Assembly: GCF_019802125.1 (NCBI RefSeq)
Contig: NZ_JAHVHT010000001.1
Location: 1,178,001-1,242,000, forward strand
Direction: 5' to 3'
Source: Tateyamaria omphalii
Lineage (GTDB): Bacteria > Pseudomonadota > Alphaproteobacteria > Rhodobacterales > Rhodobacteraceae
DNA: 64,000 nt
Of the stretch, positions 1 to 7,603 are shown piece by piece. The notes beneath the pieces are model-generated. The model made no database searches. It was not told the DNA's origin and saw only the letters and a list, made by a program, of their open reading frames with translations. The translations under genes and the position numbers were made by a program. Numbering within the stretch: position 1 is the first letter of the stretch; each line of letters opens with the position of its first letter.

Positions 1-1
1 T

Positions 2-1045
2 GTCGGCGACACAAGCGCCATTGTGACGGGCTTGGCAGAACCTGCACAGGCCGGTGCCGATGATCTGGCACTGGCCAGCAACCCTAAATATGCTGGCACA
101 TTGTCTCAGGGGGCGGCACAGGCTGCGCTGCTCTGGGAAGACGCAGATTGGCAGGCATTTGGGCTGCGTGCCGCGATCCTTCCGAAACGCCCGCGCTTTG
201 CCATGTCGCGGCTGACGACGATGGCTGATCCCGGGCACGCATTTGGCAGCGGTGTTCATCCAGGTGCAATCGTCGATCCAACCGCCACGCTTGGTGCTGA
301 TGTGACCATTGGTGCCGGCGCGGTGATCGGACCCGAGGCGCAGATCGGCGACGGATCTGTTATCGGGCCGATGTCCTTTGTCGGGTGGCGTGCCATGCTG
401 GGCCCAAACGCTTTTTTGCGTGAACAGGTCAGCATTGGTGCGCGGGTTCAGATAGGGGCGAACTTTATCGCCAACCCTGGCGTGCGGATCGGGGGGGACG
501 GCTTTTCATTTGTCACGCCGGAAAAGAGCGGTGTTGAAAACGTGCGCGAAACCCTGGGGGAGCAGGGCGATGCGGGTGGGCAGCCTTGGGCGCGGATTGC
601 GAGCCTTGGCGCCGTGGTTATCGGCGATGATGTGGAGGTCGGCACCAACACGGCCATCGACAGCGGCACCATCCGGCCCACACAGATCGGCAACCGGACG
701 AAAATCGACAACCTTGTACATATTGGCCACAACTGTGTCATTGGCGAAGACAACCTGATCTGCGGTCAGGTCGGGCTGGCCGGATCGGTGACCGTCGGCA
801 ATTTCGTCGTCATGGCTGGGCAGGTGGGTGTTTCCGACAATCTGACGATTGGCAACAACGTTGTGTTGGCCGCCGCGTGCAAGGTCATGAGTTCTGTCAA
901 GGACGGCAAGGTCATGCTGGGCTATCCTGCGAATGAGATGAAAACAAATCTCGACATGTACAAGAACACCAAGCGCCTGCCGCGCATACTGCGCGACGTT
1001 GCGGAGTTGAAGAAAGCTGTTTTCAAGTCGGATGGCAGTGACTAA
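2..1045 (+). CDS. lpxD: LpxD-like UDP-3-O-acylglucosamine N-acyltransferase, 5' partial
   Basis: The protein is a left-handed beta-helix acyltransferase: from about residue 85 onward it is built of hexapeptide repeats (IGxGxxI type), and it contains the HIGHN motif holding the catalytic histidine of the LpxD family (His codon at 728-730). LpxD transfers an R-3-hydroxyacyl chain from ACP to the 2-amino group of UDP-3-O-acylglucosamine in lipid A synthesis. The reading frame is open to the left edge and the residues before the first in-frame GTG (23) look like the LpxD N-terminal domain, so the true start lies outside the window. It is followed by an ACP and a ketoacyl synthase rather than fabZ-lpxA, so this may be a second, specialised LpxD paralogue. 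Family call is firm; substrate chain length is not. Confidence 0.88.
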   Translation, partial: VGDTSAIVTGLAEPAQAGADDLALASNPKYAGTLSQGAAQAALLWEDADWQAFGLRAAILPKRPRFAMSRLTTMADPGHAFGSGVHPGAIVDPTATLGADVTIGAGAVIGPEAQIGDGSVIGPMSFVGWRAMLGPNAFLREQVSIGARVQIGANFIANPGVRIGGDGFSFVTPEKSGVENVRETLGEQGDAGGQPWARIASLGAVVIGDDVEVGTNTAIDSGTIRPTQIGNRTKIDNLVHIGHNCVIGEDNLICGQVGLAGSVTVGNFVVMAGQVGVSDNLTIGNNVVLAAACKVMSSVKDGKVMLGYPANEMKTNLDMYKNTKRLPRILRDVAELKKAVFKSDGSD

Positions 1046-1084
1046 ATCAACCCCAAGTCAGGCACGGGCAAGGGGGCAGGCGTC

Positions 1085-1345
1085 GTGAGCATCAAGGACA
1101 AGGTTATCGAAATCGTCGCGGAACAGGCGGTGCTGGAGCCTGCGGATGTGGGGCTGACCAACACGCTTGAGGATCTGGGTATCGACAGCCTGGGCCTTGT
1201 CGAAAGCATCTTTGCCATCGAGGAAGAGTTCGACATCCAAGTGCCCTTCAATGCGAACGCGCCCAAGGAAAGTGATTTTGACATTTCCAACGTGCAGTCG
1301 ATCATTTCCGGCATCGAGCGGTTGATCGCAGAACAGAAAAGCTGA
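1085..1345 (+). CDS. Acyl carrier protein (specialised paralogue)
   Basis: An 86-residue acidic protein with the 4'-phosphopantetheine attachment motif GIDSLG (Ser35). It carries acyl intermediates as thioesters for a dedicated acyltransferase or synthase. It starts with GTG, lies 39 bp after the lpxD-like gene and shares one base (TGATG) with the ketoacyl synthase that follows, so the three genes are very likely co-transcribed and translationally coupled. It is not the housekeeping AcpP, which normally sits with fabG and fabF. Whether it supplies lipid A acyl chains, like AcpXL in rhizobia, or another lipid is inference from the neighbours. Confidence 0.9.
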   Translation: MSIKDKVIEIVAEQAVLEPADVGLTNTLEDLGIDSLGLVESIFAIEEEFDIQVPFNANAPKESDFDISNVQSIISGIERLIAEQKS

Positions 1346-2553
1346 TGCACCGCGTTGTCATTACCGGGGCGGGCACCGTCAATGCCCTGGGTCACGACGT
1401 GCCCGAAACCCTTGAAGCGATGCGCGAGGGGCGCTGCGGCATCGGCGAGCTGGACTTTCAGGACGTGGATCGCCTCGCCATCAAAATCGGCGGCCAGGTG
1501 CGTGGGTTCGAGGCAGAGGGGCGCTACAACCGTCAGCAGATGAGCCTTTATGACCGGTTCACGCAGTTCACGCTGGCGGCCGCGAAGGAGGCGATTGAGC
1601 AGTCAGGCCTGAGCTTTGCAGGTGAAGAGGCGGCGAAATCGGGTGTGATCCTTGGCACGGCTGCAGGTGGTGTCAGCACGTGGGATCAGAACTACCGCCT
1701 CGTCTATGAAGAGGGGAAGAACCGGGTCCACCCCTTTGTCGTGCCCAAACTGATGAACAATGCCGCCGCCAGCCATGTGTCGATGGAGTGGAACCTTAAG
1801 GGGCCGTCTTTTACCGTCGCGACCGCTTGCGCGTCGTCCAACCATGCCATGGCACAAGCCTTTCAGATGGTGCGCAGCGGCATGGCGCCCGTGATGATAA
1901 CGGGCGGGTCGGAGTCGATGCTGTGTTTTGGCGGAGTCAAGGCGTGGGAAGGTTTGCGGGTGATGTCGAAGGATGCCTGCCGCCCGTTTTCCGCCAACCG
2001 CAACGGTATGGTGCAGGGCGAGGGTGCGGGGGTCTTTGTGTTTGAGGAGTACGAGCACGCGCGCGCCCGGGGCGCCGACATTCTGTGCGAGGTGGCGGGT
2101 TTTGCTATGTCTTCGGATGCTGCCGACATCGTGATGCCATCCAAGAACGGCGCGGCGCGGGCTATGGCAGGTGCGTTGACCGATGCGCGGGTGAACGCAG
2201 ACGAGGTTGGCTACATCAACGCCCACGGCACAGGCACCGCGGCCAATGACAAGACGGAATGTGCCGCGGTGGCTGACGTCTTCGGGCCCCACGCGGACAA
2301 GCTGATGATTTCGTCCACGAAGTCGATGCACGGCCACTTGATCGGTGGAACGGGTGCAGTTGAGCTGCTGGCCTGCATCATGGCGCTGCGGGATGGGATC
2401 GTTGCACCGACCATCGGGTACGAAGAACCGGACCCCGAATGTGCTTTGGACGTGGTGCCCAACGACGCTCGCGAGGCACAGGTGAGTGTCGCACTTTCGA
2501 ACGCCTTTGCATTCGGTGGCATGAACGCCGTGCTGGCACTGCGCAGAGTTTGA
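1345..2553 (+). CDS. Beta-ketoacyl-ACP synthase (FabF/KAS II family)
   Basis: A 402-residue thiolase-fold condensing enzyme. The full KAS triad is visible: Cys162 in TACASS, His294 in NAHGTGT and His331 in the KSMHGH motif, so it should catalyse decarboxylative Claisen condensation of malonyl-ACP with an acyl primer. It overlaps the ACP stop codon by one base and is the last gene before a strong terminator. The pairing with a dedicated ACP and an LpxD homologue suggests elongation of an acyl chain destined for lipid A or another envelope lipid; this job is inferred from context only. Confidence 0.9.
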   Translation: MHRVVITGAGTVNALGHDVPETLEAMREGRCGIGELDFQDVDRLAIKIGGQVRGFEAEGRYNRQQMSLYDRFTQFTLAAAKEAIEQSGLSFAGEEAAKSGVILGTAAGGVSTWDQNYRLVYEEGKNRVHPFVVPKLMNNAAASHVSMEWNLKGPSFTVATACASSNHAMAQAFQMVRSGMAPVMITGGSESMLCFGGVKAWEGLRVMSKDACRPFSANRNGMVQGEGAGVFVFEEYEHARARGADILCEVAGFAMSSDAADIVMPSKNGAARAMAGALTDARVNADEVGYINAHGTGTAANDKTECAAVADVFGPHADKLMISSTKSMHGHLIGGTGAVELLACIMALRDGIVAPTIGYEEPDPECALDVVPNDAREAQVSVALSNAFAFGGMNAVLALRRV

Positions 2554-2554
2554 C

Positions 2555-2582
2555 AAAAAAAGCCGCCCGAAGGCGGCTTTTT
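2555..2582. terminator. Bidirectional rho-independent terminator
   Basis: A GC stem (AGCCGCC / GGCGGCT, loop CGAA) is flanked by an A-run on the left and a T-run on the right. It can therefore end both the lpxD-ACP-KAS operon on the plus strand and the convergent IalB gene on the minus strand. Confidence 0.9.
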
Positions 2583-2599
2583 GATGGATTGGCTGATCC

Positions 2600-3235
2600 T
2601 TAGAACTGTGCGACGGATGTCTTGTCAAAGGCGGCGGTGAAGCCGCTCAGCGACATGTTCAGCTCAACCTTCTGATCAGGCGCGAGGGCCGGAACGATGG
2701 TCAGTTTCGCGTTGGCGCCGCGCCGGAATTGCGCAACTTCGTCCGCGACAAGACCAACCCGCGAGTAACACCCGATCGGGTTGCAGAACGCATAGGGGTA
2801 GCGACGCGCCTGACCGCCATCGACTTCCATCGTCAATTGCTGGGGTAGGGACGTTTCAAGAGGCACGATAATGGTAGCACCTGCCACAGCGCGCCCGCCT
2901 TCGGGCAGGCGGAAGATCGAGATCTCGGCGACGGGCGTGCCCTCTTCATCCTGCATCAGCTGATACATCTGGCAGGGTTCTTCCTGACCTTCTTCGGCCT
3001 TGATGCAGCGCAGCTCCCAGTCACCGATGGTCTCTGCCGTGTAGGTTTGACCGACTTGCGGGGCGGACGCATCCTCACCCAGGCTCAATTGATCCTCGAT
3101 GGCGTTTCCAACATTGGGACCGTCTGTGGCTTGTTCAGTCTCGGTCGTGTCTTCGGGTGTCGTTTCCGCATCTTGTGCCATGACGCTAATTGGCATCAGC
3201 AGGGCGACGGAAAGGGCAATCAGGGACGTGCGCAT
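2600..3235 (-). CDS. Invasion-associated locus B (IalB) family protein
   Basis: A 211-residue exported protein. Residues 1-20 form a signal peptide ending VMA-Q, followed by an acidic low-complexity stretch rich in Glu and Thr (about 21-60) and then the IalB domain, recognisable by the IGDWELRC start, the CQMYQ segment and the CNPIGC cysteine pair. IalB proteins are small periplasmic or envelope proteins of alphaproteobacteria; in Bartonella the name comes from erythrocyte invasion, but free-living relatives have no known biochemical role. It is a single gene, with a terminator-type hairpin upstream (3334-3361) and another downstream. Confidence 0.85.
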   Translation of the reverse strand: MRTSLIALSVALLMPISVMAQDAETTPEDTTETEQATDGPNVGNAIEDQLSLGEDASAPQVGQTYTAETIGDWELRCIKAEEGQEEPCQMYQLMQDEEGTPVAEISIFRLPEGGRAVAGATIIVPLETSLPQQLTMEVDGGQARRYPYAFCNPIGCYSRVGLVADEVAQFRRGANAKLTIVPALAPDQKVELNMSLSGFTAAFDKTSVAQF

Positions 3236-3329
3236 ATCGGTTCCGCTCTTGTTTCATTTCGCAAACTGCTAGCATGGACTGCAACCAGTGTCAGTGCCAA
3301 AGCGCAAAGTTTTCGTGACAAGCGGCAAA

Positions 3330-3405
3330 CAGCAAAAAAGGGGACCCCAAAGCCCCCTTTTCCACGTGTCTTTTTTCTCTCCCCGTCGGACTGGCCGACT
3401 TATGC
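3330..3405 (-). ncRNA. Possible short minus-strand RNA (candidate)
   Basis: On the minus strand there is a -35-like TTGACC (plus 3434-3439) and a -10-like TAACGT (plus 3411-3416) separated by exactly 17 bases. The predicted transcript would start near 3404 and meet the 3334-3361 terminator after about 70 bases. It could be a small RNA, or an attenuated leader for the IalB gene that starts at 3235. There is no open reading frame of note. This rests on motif spacing alone. Confidence 0.35.
3334..3361. terminator. Hairpin terminator with A-tract and T-tract on either side
   Basis: AAAAGGGG (3336-3343) and CCCCTTTT (3354-3361) form an 8-bp stem with a 10-base loop. On the minus strand it is followed by a six-T run, so it is best read as a terminator for minus-strand transcription entering from the right, just upstream of the IalB gene. 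Confidence 0.65.
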
Positions 3406-3410
3406 GCGAG

Positions 3411-3439
3411 ACGTTACGAAAGCAGTTGGCGGCGGTCAA
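3411..3439 (-). promoter_or_regulatory. Sigma-70-type promoter candidate
   Basis: TTGACC-17-TAACGT on the minus strand, pointing toward the IalB gene and the terminator-like hairpin at 3334-3361. It could drive the IalB gene, the short RNA proposed above, or both. Confidence 0.4.
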
Positions 3440-3500
3440 CAGGGAATATGTGAAAAAGAAAACATTGTGAAATCAGGAACTAAACCAGACCGTTCAATTG

Positions 3501-3531
3501 GACAAAAAAAGGCCGCGCACGAAGCGCGGCC
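3501..3531 (-). terminator. Rho-independent terminator of the candidate sRNA
   Basis: GGCCGCGC (3511-3518) pairs with GCGCGGCC (3524-3531) around a five-base loop. The seven A at 3504-3510 become a U-run only for minus-strand transcription, which fixes the direction of the RNA it ends. Confidence 0.8.
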
Positions 3532-3590
3532 CAGTCTGACAGGGAGGAAGTGTTCCGCGCCAGGAGGACTCTCGGCGGGAACAAAAACAC
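3501..3590 (-). ncRNA. Candidate trans-acting small RNA with CCUCC (anti-Shine-Dalgarno) motifs
   Basis: Read on the minus strand, the region folds into a hairpin (arms at 3574-3582 and 3552-3561) whose loop presents CCUCCU (plus 3562-3567). A single-stranded stretch containing CCUCCC follows (plus 3542-3547), then a textbook terminator (8-bp GC stem plus seven T). This layout resembles alphaproteobacterial sRNAs with exposed CCUCC motifs, such as the alpha-r14 family of rhizobia and the CcsR RNAs of Rhodobacter, which can base-pair with ribosome-binding sites. The 5' end is uncertain (about 3583-3605) and I could not identify a convincing promoter. No protein is encoded here. Confidence 0.65.
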
Positions 3591-3656
3591 TATGGCACCC
3601 AATGGTTAACTTTGTATGGTCGCGCCGAAGGCCCCAATGGACAAAAGGTTAACGGC

Positions 3657-5198
3657 ATGAACGATCATATTTTCATCGGTGGTGGCGGGGTCGACTATGC
3701 CGAAAAACAGGGTCTGACGCTAAAGTACGCCAACCGACACGGTTTGATTGCAGGTGCGACCGGAACAGGCAAGACGGTGACGCTTCAGATTCTGGCCGAA
3801 GGCTTCTCGAACGCGGGCGTGCCCGTGTTTCTGTCGGATGTAAAAGGGGATCTTTCCGGCCTCGCGAAATCGGGCACAGCCGAGCACAAGTTGCATGGTC
3901 CATTCACCGAACGGGCGGAAAAGATTGGTTTTTCCGACTACACCTATCACGCCTGCCCGGTGACCTTCTGGGACATGTTTGGTGAACAGGGACATCCGGT
4001 GCGCACAACAGTGTCCGAGATGGGACCGCTGTTGCTGGCTCAACTCCTTGAGCTGACCGATGCACAGGAGGGTATCCTGAACATCGCCTTCCGCCTCGCC
4101 GACGAGGAAGGTATGCCGCTTCTGGACCTCAAGGACCTGCAGGCACTGTTGGTCTGGGTCGGTGAGAACGCCAAGGACCTGTCGCTGCGCTATGGCAACG
4201 TGTCGACCCAGTCCATCGGCGCGATCCAGCGCCGCTTGCTCGTGTTGGAGAACCAGGGTGCAAGCCAATTGTTCGGAGAGCCTGCGCTGGAATTGTCCGA
4301 CCTGATGCGCACGGATGCGGCAGGTAAGGGCATGGTCAACATCCTCGCTTCGGACAAGTTGATGGGCGCGCCGAAGCTTTATGCCACATTCCTTTTGTGG
4401 CTGTTGAGCGAACTGTTTGAAGAGTTGCCCGAAGTCGGCGATCCGGACAAGCCGAAGCTGGTCTTTTTCTTTGATGAGGCGCACCTGCTCTTCGAGGACG
4501 CGCCCAAGGCGCTGGTGGACAAGGTCGAACAGGTCGCCCGTCTGATCCGCTCCAAGGGCGTGGGCGTCTACTTTATCACGCAGAACCCGGCGGATGTGCC
4601 CGAGGACATATTGGGACAGTTGGGCAACCGTTTTCAGCACGCCTTGCGCGCCTTTACCGCGAAGGACCGCAAGGAACTGCGCATGGCTGCAGAGACGTAT
4701 CGGGAGAACCCGCGCTTCGAAACCGAAGAGGCTATTCGCGAGGTGGGCGTGGGTGAAGCCGTAACGTCGATGCTGCAGAAAAAGGGCGTGCCGGGGATCG
4801 TCGAACGGACTTTGATCCGGCCTCCTTCCTCGCAATTGGGACCAATCACCAGCTCAGAGCGTAAGGCGCATCTGGTCGCCAGCGACATGGCCGGCAAGTA
4901 TGACGAAGCGATGGATCGCAAGTCGGCCTTCGAAATCCTGAAGGCGCGTGCCGACAAGGCAGCGACCGAGGCAGCGGAAGCCGAAGAAAAGGCCGAGGAG
5001 ATGGAGCCGGTGCTGCGCGAGTTCAACGCCGGTCGCCGCTATTCCGGGGCGCGTGTGACACGCTCATCGTCACGTACCACTCGACGCGGAGCCAGCTTTG
5101 GCGAAGCCATGACCAAGATGGTCGTGAAAGAGCTGACCGGGACGACAGGTCGTCGCATGGTGCGCGGTATCCTTGGCGGGCTCTTCAAAGGACGCTGA
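3657..5198 (+). CDS. HerA-like/DUF853 P-loop ATPase (YjgR family)
   Basis: A 513-residue ATPase with Walker A GATGTGKT (residues 33-40) and a Walker B-like FFFDEAH in the middle. An Ala/Glu-rich coiled-coil stretch (near 430-460) and a basic C-terminus ending GGLFKGR follow. The family (DUF853, helicase HerA-like C-terminal domain) is widespread but its role is unclear; FtsK/HerA relatives pump DNA or protein, which is inference for this one. I chose ATG 3657 over an in-frame ATG at 3612 because an AAAGG sits about 10 bases before 3657 and the family sequence begins near that Met. Confidence 0.82.
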   Translation: MNDHIFIGGGGVDYAEKQGLTLKYANRHGLIAGATGTGKTVTLQILAEGFSNAGVPVFLSDVKGDLSGLAKSGTAEHKLHGPFTERAEKIGFSDYTYHACPVTFWDMFGEQGHPVRTTVSEMGPLLLAQLLELTDAQEGILNIAFRLADEEGMPLLDLKDLQALLVWVGENAKDLSLRYGNVSTQSIGAIQRRLLVLENQGASQLFGEPALELSDLMRTDAAGKGMVNILASDKLMGAPKLYATFLLWLLSELFEELPEVGDPDKPKLVFFFDEAHLLFEDAPKALVDKVEQVARLIRSKGVGVYFITQNPADVPEDILGQLGNRFQHALRAFTAKDRKELRMAAETYRENPRFETEEAIREVGVGEAVTSMLQKKGVPGIVERTLIRPPSSQLGPITSSERKAHLVASDMAGKYDEAMDRKSAFEILKARADKAATEAAEAEEKAEEMEPVLREFNAGRRYSGARVTRSSSRTTRRGASFGEAMTKMVVKELTGTTGRRMVRGILGGLFKGR

Positions 5199-5259
5199 TC
5201 TGCGCCCATATCTGTCCGGACGGCGCGGCATTCGCGCGACGACACAAGGTTTATCGACC

Positions 5260-5559
5260 ATGCAGGATGAGGGGCGACTGCGGCATGTCGTGTTTTTCCG
5301 TGCGAAAGAGCGCGACGATGTGGAGCGTGTGTTCGAGGGGCTTTCGATCCTTGAGGAGAACCCGCATGCTGACGTGATTTCAGTCCGCAAGAACACCCAT
5401 AGCGATGCGCTGTCGGACGAGGTTGATGTGGTCGTCTACGCCGAGTTCCGAGATGGCGACGCCTTGGCTGCCTACAAGGCGCATCCGTTGTATCAACAGT
5501 CCATCGACATCGTGCGGCCTTTGCGGGACATGCGCGTGGCCGCTGATATCTCCTTCTAG
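5260..5559 (+). CDS. Dabb (stress-responsive A/B barrel) domain protein
   Basis: A 99-residue protein whose pattern is typical of the dimeric ferredoxin-like Dabb fold: LRHVVFFRAK at the start, a SVRKN strand in the middle and a YAEFRDGDALAAYKAHPLY segment before the last strand. Members have been called stress-responsive or polyketide-cyclase-like, but no reaction is assigned here. The in-frame extension up to 5173 overlaps the ATPase gene and has no family character, so I start at ATG 5260. It is 61 bp after the ATPase and probably co-transcribed with it. Confidence 0.75.
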   Translation: MQDEGRLRHVVFFRAKERDDVERVFEGLSILEENPHADVISVRKNTHSDALSDEVDVVVYAEFRDGDALAAYKAHPLYQQSIDIVRPLRDMRVAADISF

Positions 5560-5592
5560 CGCCGAGAACGCCGTGGACCGTAAAGGCACACC

Positions 5593-6297
5593 CTACGAAC
5601 TGGCGTAAGGGGTGTGGTCACCCTGCACCCGCTGTTCGCGCCGCAGCCACCATTCCAGCACCAGAATGTAGGGCAGATAGAAGGCAAAGAGGTTGATCTG
5701 GTCGAAGAGGCCCGAGAAATCCGGTTCGGCTGCAATGCCGCATAAGGAGTCGCTGAGGCTGCAGGTGGTGCCATACCAAAGCCCGTAATGCAGCCGGTAA
5801 AGCCAAGACCCCAGTCCCAGCACAATCAGGCGCAAACCCCAGCGCCGGTGTCGTGCGTAGTCCCGTGCCATCGCAAAACGCGGTGTCTGGATGGCGGCAA
5901 TGATCATCAGAGTGCCGTAGAGGCCAAAGGCGATGGACATAGGCAGCCCGCCAACGGTGCCGCTGAGTGCGATGTAAATCAAGCCGCCTACGCCCGTGAT
6001 GAATGCCAGACCCGCCAGCACGCGCCCCGAAACCCGGTGCACACGCGGCCACCTCTGCCTGATGGGCGCGGCCAGCTGCACCACTGACAGAAGTGTGACG
6101 ACCGCGCCCGTCACCATATGGGCAAAGAGTGCCGCAAGACTGAACTGTGGCCCGGTCAGTCGTTCAATGGCAGATGTGTCACCACTCAGCCCCAACATAC
6201 CGCGCTGTGCGGAGTGCCAGACGAACCCGAGGACCAACACGAACAGCAGCACGAGGCCCGCAATGCTCCATCGCGTGCGGGCGGTGCTGCTTGCCAT
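5593..6297 (-). CDS. DUF2306 integral membrane protein
   Basis: A 234-residue protein with about six or seven hydrophobic segments, starting with one at residues 12-28. The loop HRVSGRVLAGLAF (near 85) and the FAMARDYARHRRWGLRL segment (near 145) are characteristic of DUF2306 proteins. Function is unknown; histidine and arginine residues near the membrane boundary are conserved in the family. It lies one base beyond the LivM stop codon on the same strand, so it is probably the last gene of the ABC transporter operon, though a link to transport is not shown. Confidence 0.75.
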   Translation of the reverse strand: MASSTARTRWSIAGLVLLFVLVLGFVWHSAQRGMLGLSGDTSAIERLTGPQFSLAALFAHMVTGAVVTLLSVVQLAAPIRQRWPRVHRVSGRVLAGLAFITGVGGLIYIALSGTVGGLPMSIAFGLYGTLMIIAAIQTPRFAMARDYARHRRWGLRLIVLGLGSWLYRLHYGLWYGTTCSLSDSLCGIAAEPDFSGLFDQINLFAFYLPYILVLEWWLRREQRVQGDHTPYASS

Positions 6298-6298
6298 C

Positions 6299-7603
6299 CT
6301 ATTTCTCCGGTATCAACCCTCGGGGGCTGAAGCGTAGCACCAGAAGCAGCACAATCCCCATGGTCAAAAGTCGCATGTGGGCGGCGCTGTCGAGCAGGTG
6401 CTCGCGCAACCAGAAGCCGTCGGCCATGCCGGAAGTGACAACCTGCATGACCCAGAGGCCAATCGGCTCGACCATCACCCAGAGCCACCAGATCAGGAAC
6501 CCGCCGAGGACCGCCCCGAGGTTGTTGCCGGACCCGCCCACGATCACCATGACCCAGACAAGAAAGGTGAAGCGCAGGGGCTGGTAGGTGCCGGGCGTGA
6601 GCTGCCCGTCGAGCGTGGTCATCATCGCGCCCGCGATGCCGCAGATGGCCGAGCCGAGGACGAAGATTTGCAGGTGCCTTGCGGTCACATCTTTACCCAT
6701 GGCTTCGGCTGCCACTTCGTTGTCGCGAATGGCGCGCATCATACGACCCCAGGGCGAGTGCAGCGCGCGTTGGGCGAGAATGAAGAGGATTAGCAGGACG
6801 ACGGTGAAAAGGCCCGCATAGATCGCCTTGACCCAAAGCGTAGACGCCGTGACCGGGTCGATGCCGAGGCTTGTTGCCCGTTCGACAAAGGTTTCGCTGT
6901 TCTGAAGGTTGATCTCGTAGGGCGCAGGACGGGGGAGGCCGACCACGTTCTTTACACCACGCGCCAACCAGTCCTCGTTCTTGAGGATGGCGATGATGAT
7001 CTCGGCGATGCCGAGCGTGGCGATGGCGAGATAGTCGGAGCGCAAGCCAAGAGCGGTCTTGCCGATGATCCAGGCGGCGCCGGCGGCTAAGAGGCCACCG
7101 ACGGGCCAGGCGAGCAGCACAGGCAGACCCAAGCCACCAAGATAGCCGGCATTGGCGGGATTTACGGCTTCGACGGCCTGCACGCCGCCGTCAAAAACAG
7201 CGCGATAAATGAAGAAGCCAGCGACGAGGATCACGATCATGCCGAGCGTCCGCATCCGGCCCTTGGGCAGGGCGTTATAGGCTAGAATGGCGCCCACGAT
7301 GGTCGCAGCCCCAAGGATCAAGGCGAGGATCACCCGCAAACCTCCTGCTGCCCAAGCCTCACCCACTGGGGGCATAGATATCAGCACGGTAGCAAGGCCG
7401 CCCAGAGCAACAAAGCCCATGATGCCTACATTGAACAAACCTGCGAAGCCCCATTGCAGGTTCACTCCCAGCGCCATGATGGCGGAGATCAGGCCGAAGT
7501 TCAGGATCGTGATGGCAAGGTTCCACGACGTTATGATCCCGGTGCCGATGAGCAGCGCGGCGATAAAGCCAAAATAGACGAAGTTGCGTGTGGTGTCGGT
7601 CAT
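6299..7603 (-). CDS. livM: Branched-chain amino-acid-type ABC transporter permease LivM (cluster 1)
   Basis: A 434-residue polytopic protein of the LivM family. It has the SDYLAIATLGIAEII segment, the MMRAIRDNEVAAEAMGKDV cytoplasmic loop that contacts the ATPase, and the VMVIVGGSGNNLGAVLGG motif near the end. Such permeases import branched-chain amino acids, amides, urea or aromatic acids; the substrate cannot be read here. It is longer than E. coli LivM mainly because of an inserted hydrophobic region (residues 85-175). Its ATG overlaps the LivH stop codon by four bases. Confidence 0.9.
   Translation of the reverse strand: MTDTTRNFVYFGFIAALLIGTGIITSWNLAITILNFGLISAIMALGVNLQWGFAGLFNVGIMGFVALGGLATVLISMPPVGEAWAAGGLRVILALILGAATIVGAILAYNALPKGRMRTLGMIVILVAGFFIYRAVFDGGVQAVEAVNPANAGYLGGLGLPVLLAWPVGGLLAAGAAWIIGKTALGLRSDYLAIATLGIAEIIIAILKNEDWLARGVKNVVGLPRPAPYEINLQNSETFVERATSLGIDPVTASTLWVKAIYAGLFTVVLLILFILAQRALHSPWGRMMRAIRDNEVAAEAMGKDVTARHLQIFVLGSAICGIAGAMMTTLDGQLTPGTYQPLRFTFLVWVMVIVGGSGNNLGAVLGGFLIWWLWVMVEPIGLWVMQVVTSGMADGFWLREHLLDSAAHMRLLTMGIVLLLVLRFSPRGLIPEK

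Noticed and set aside
1603-2628. 341-residue minus-strand frame over the ketoacyl synthase gene
   Set aside because: It is antisense to a gene with an intact catalytic triad; low-complexity His/Arg composition is typical of a shadow frame in GC-rich DNA.
3720-4835. 371-residue minus-strand frame inside the HerA-like ATPase
   Set aside because: Shadow frame opposite an ATPase with Walker motifs; no family features.
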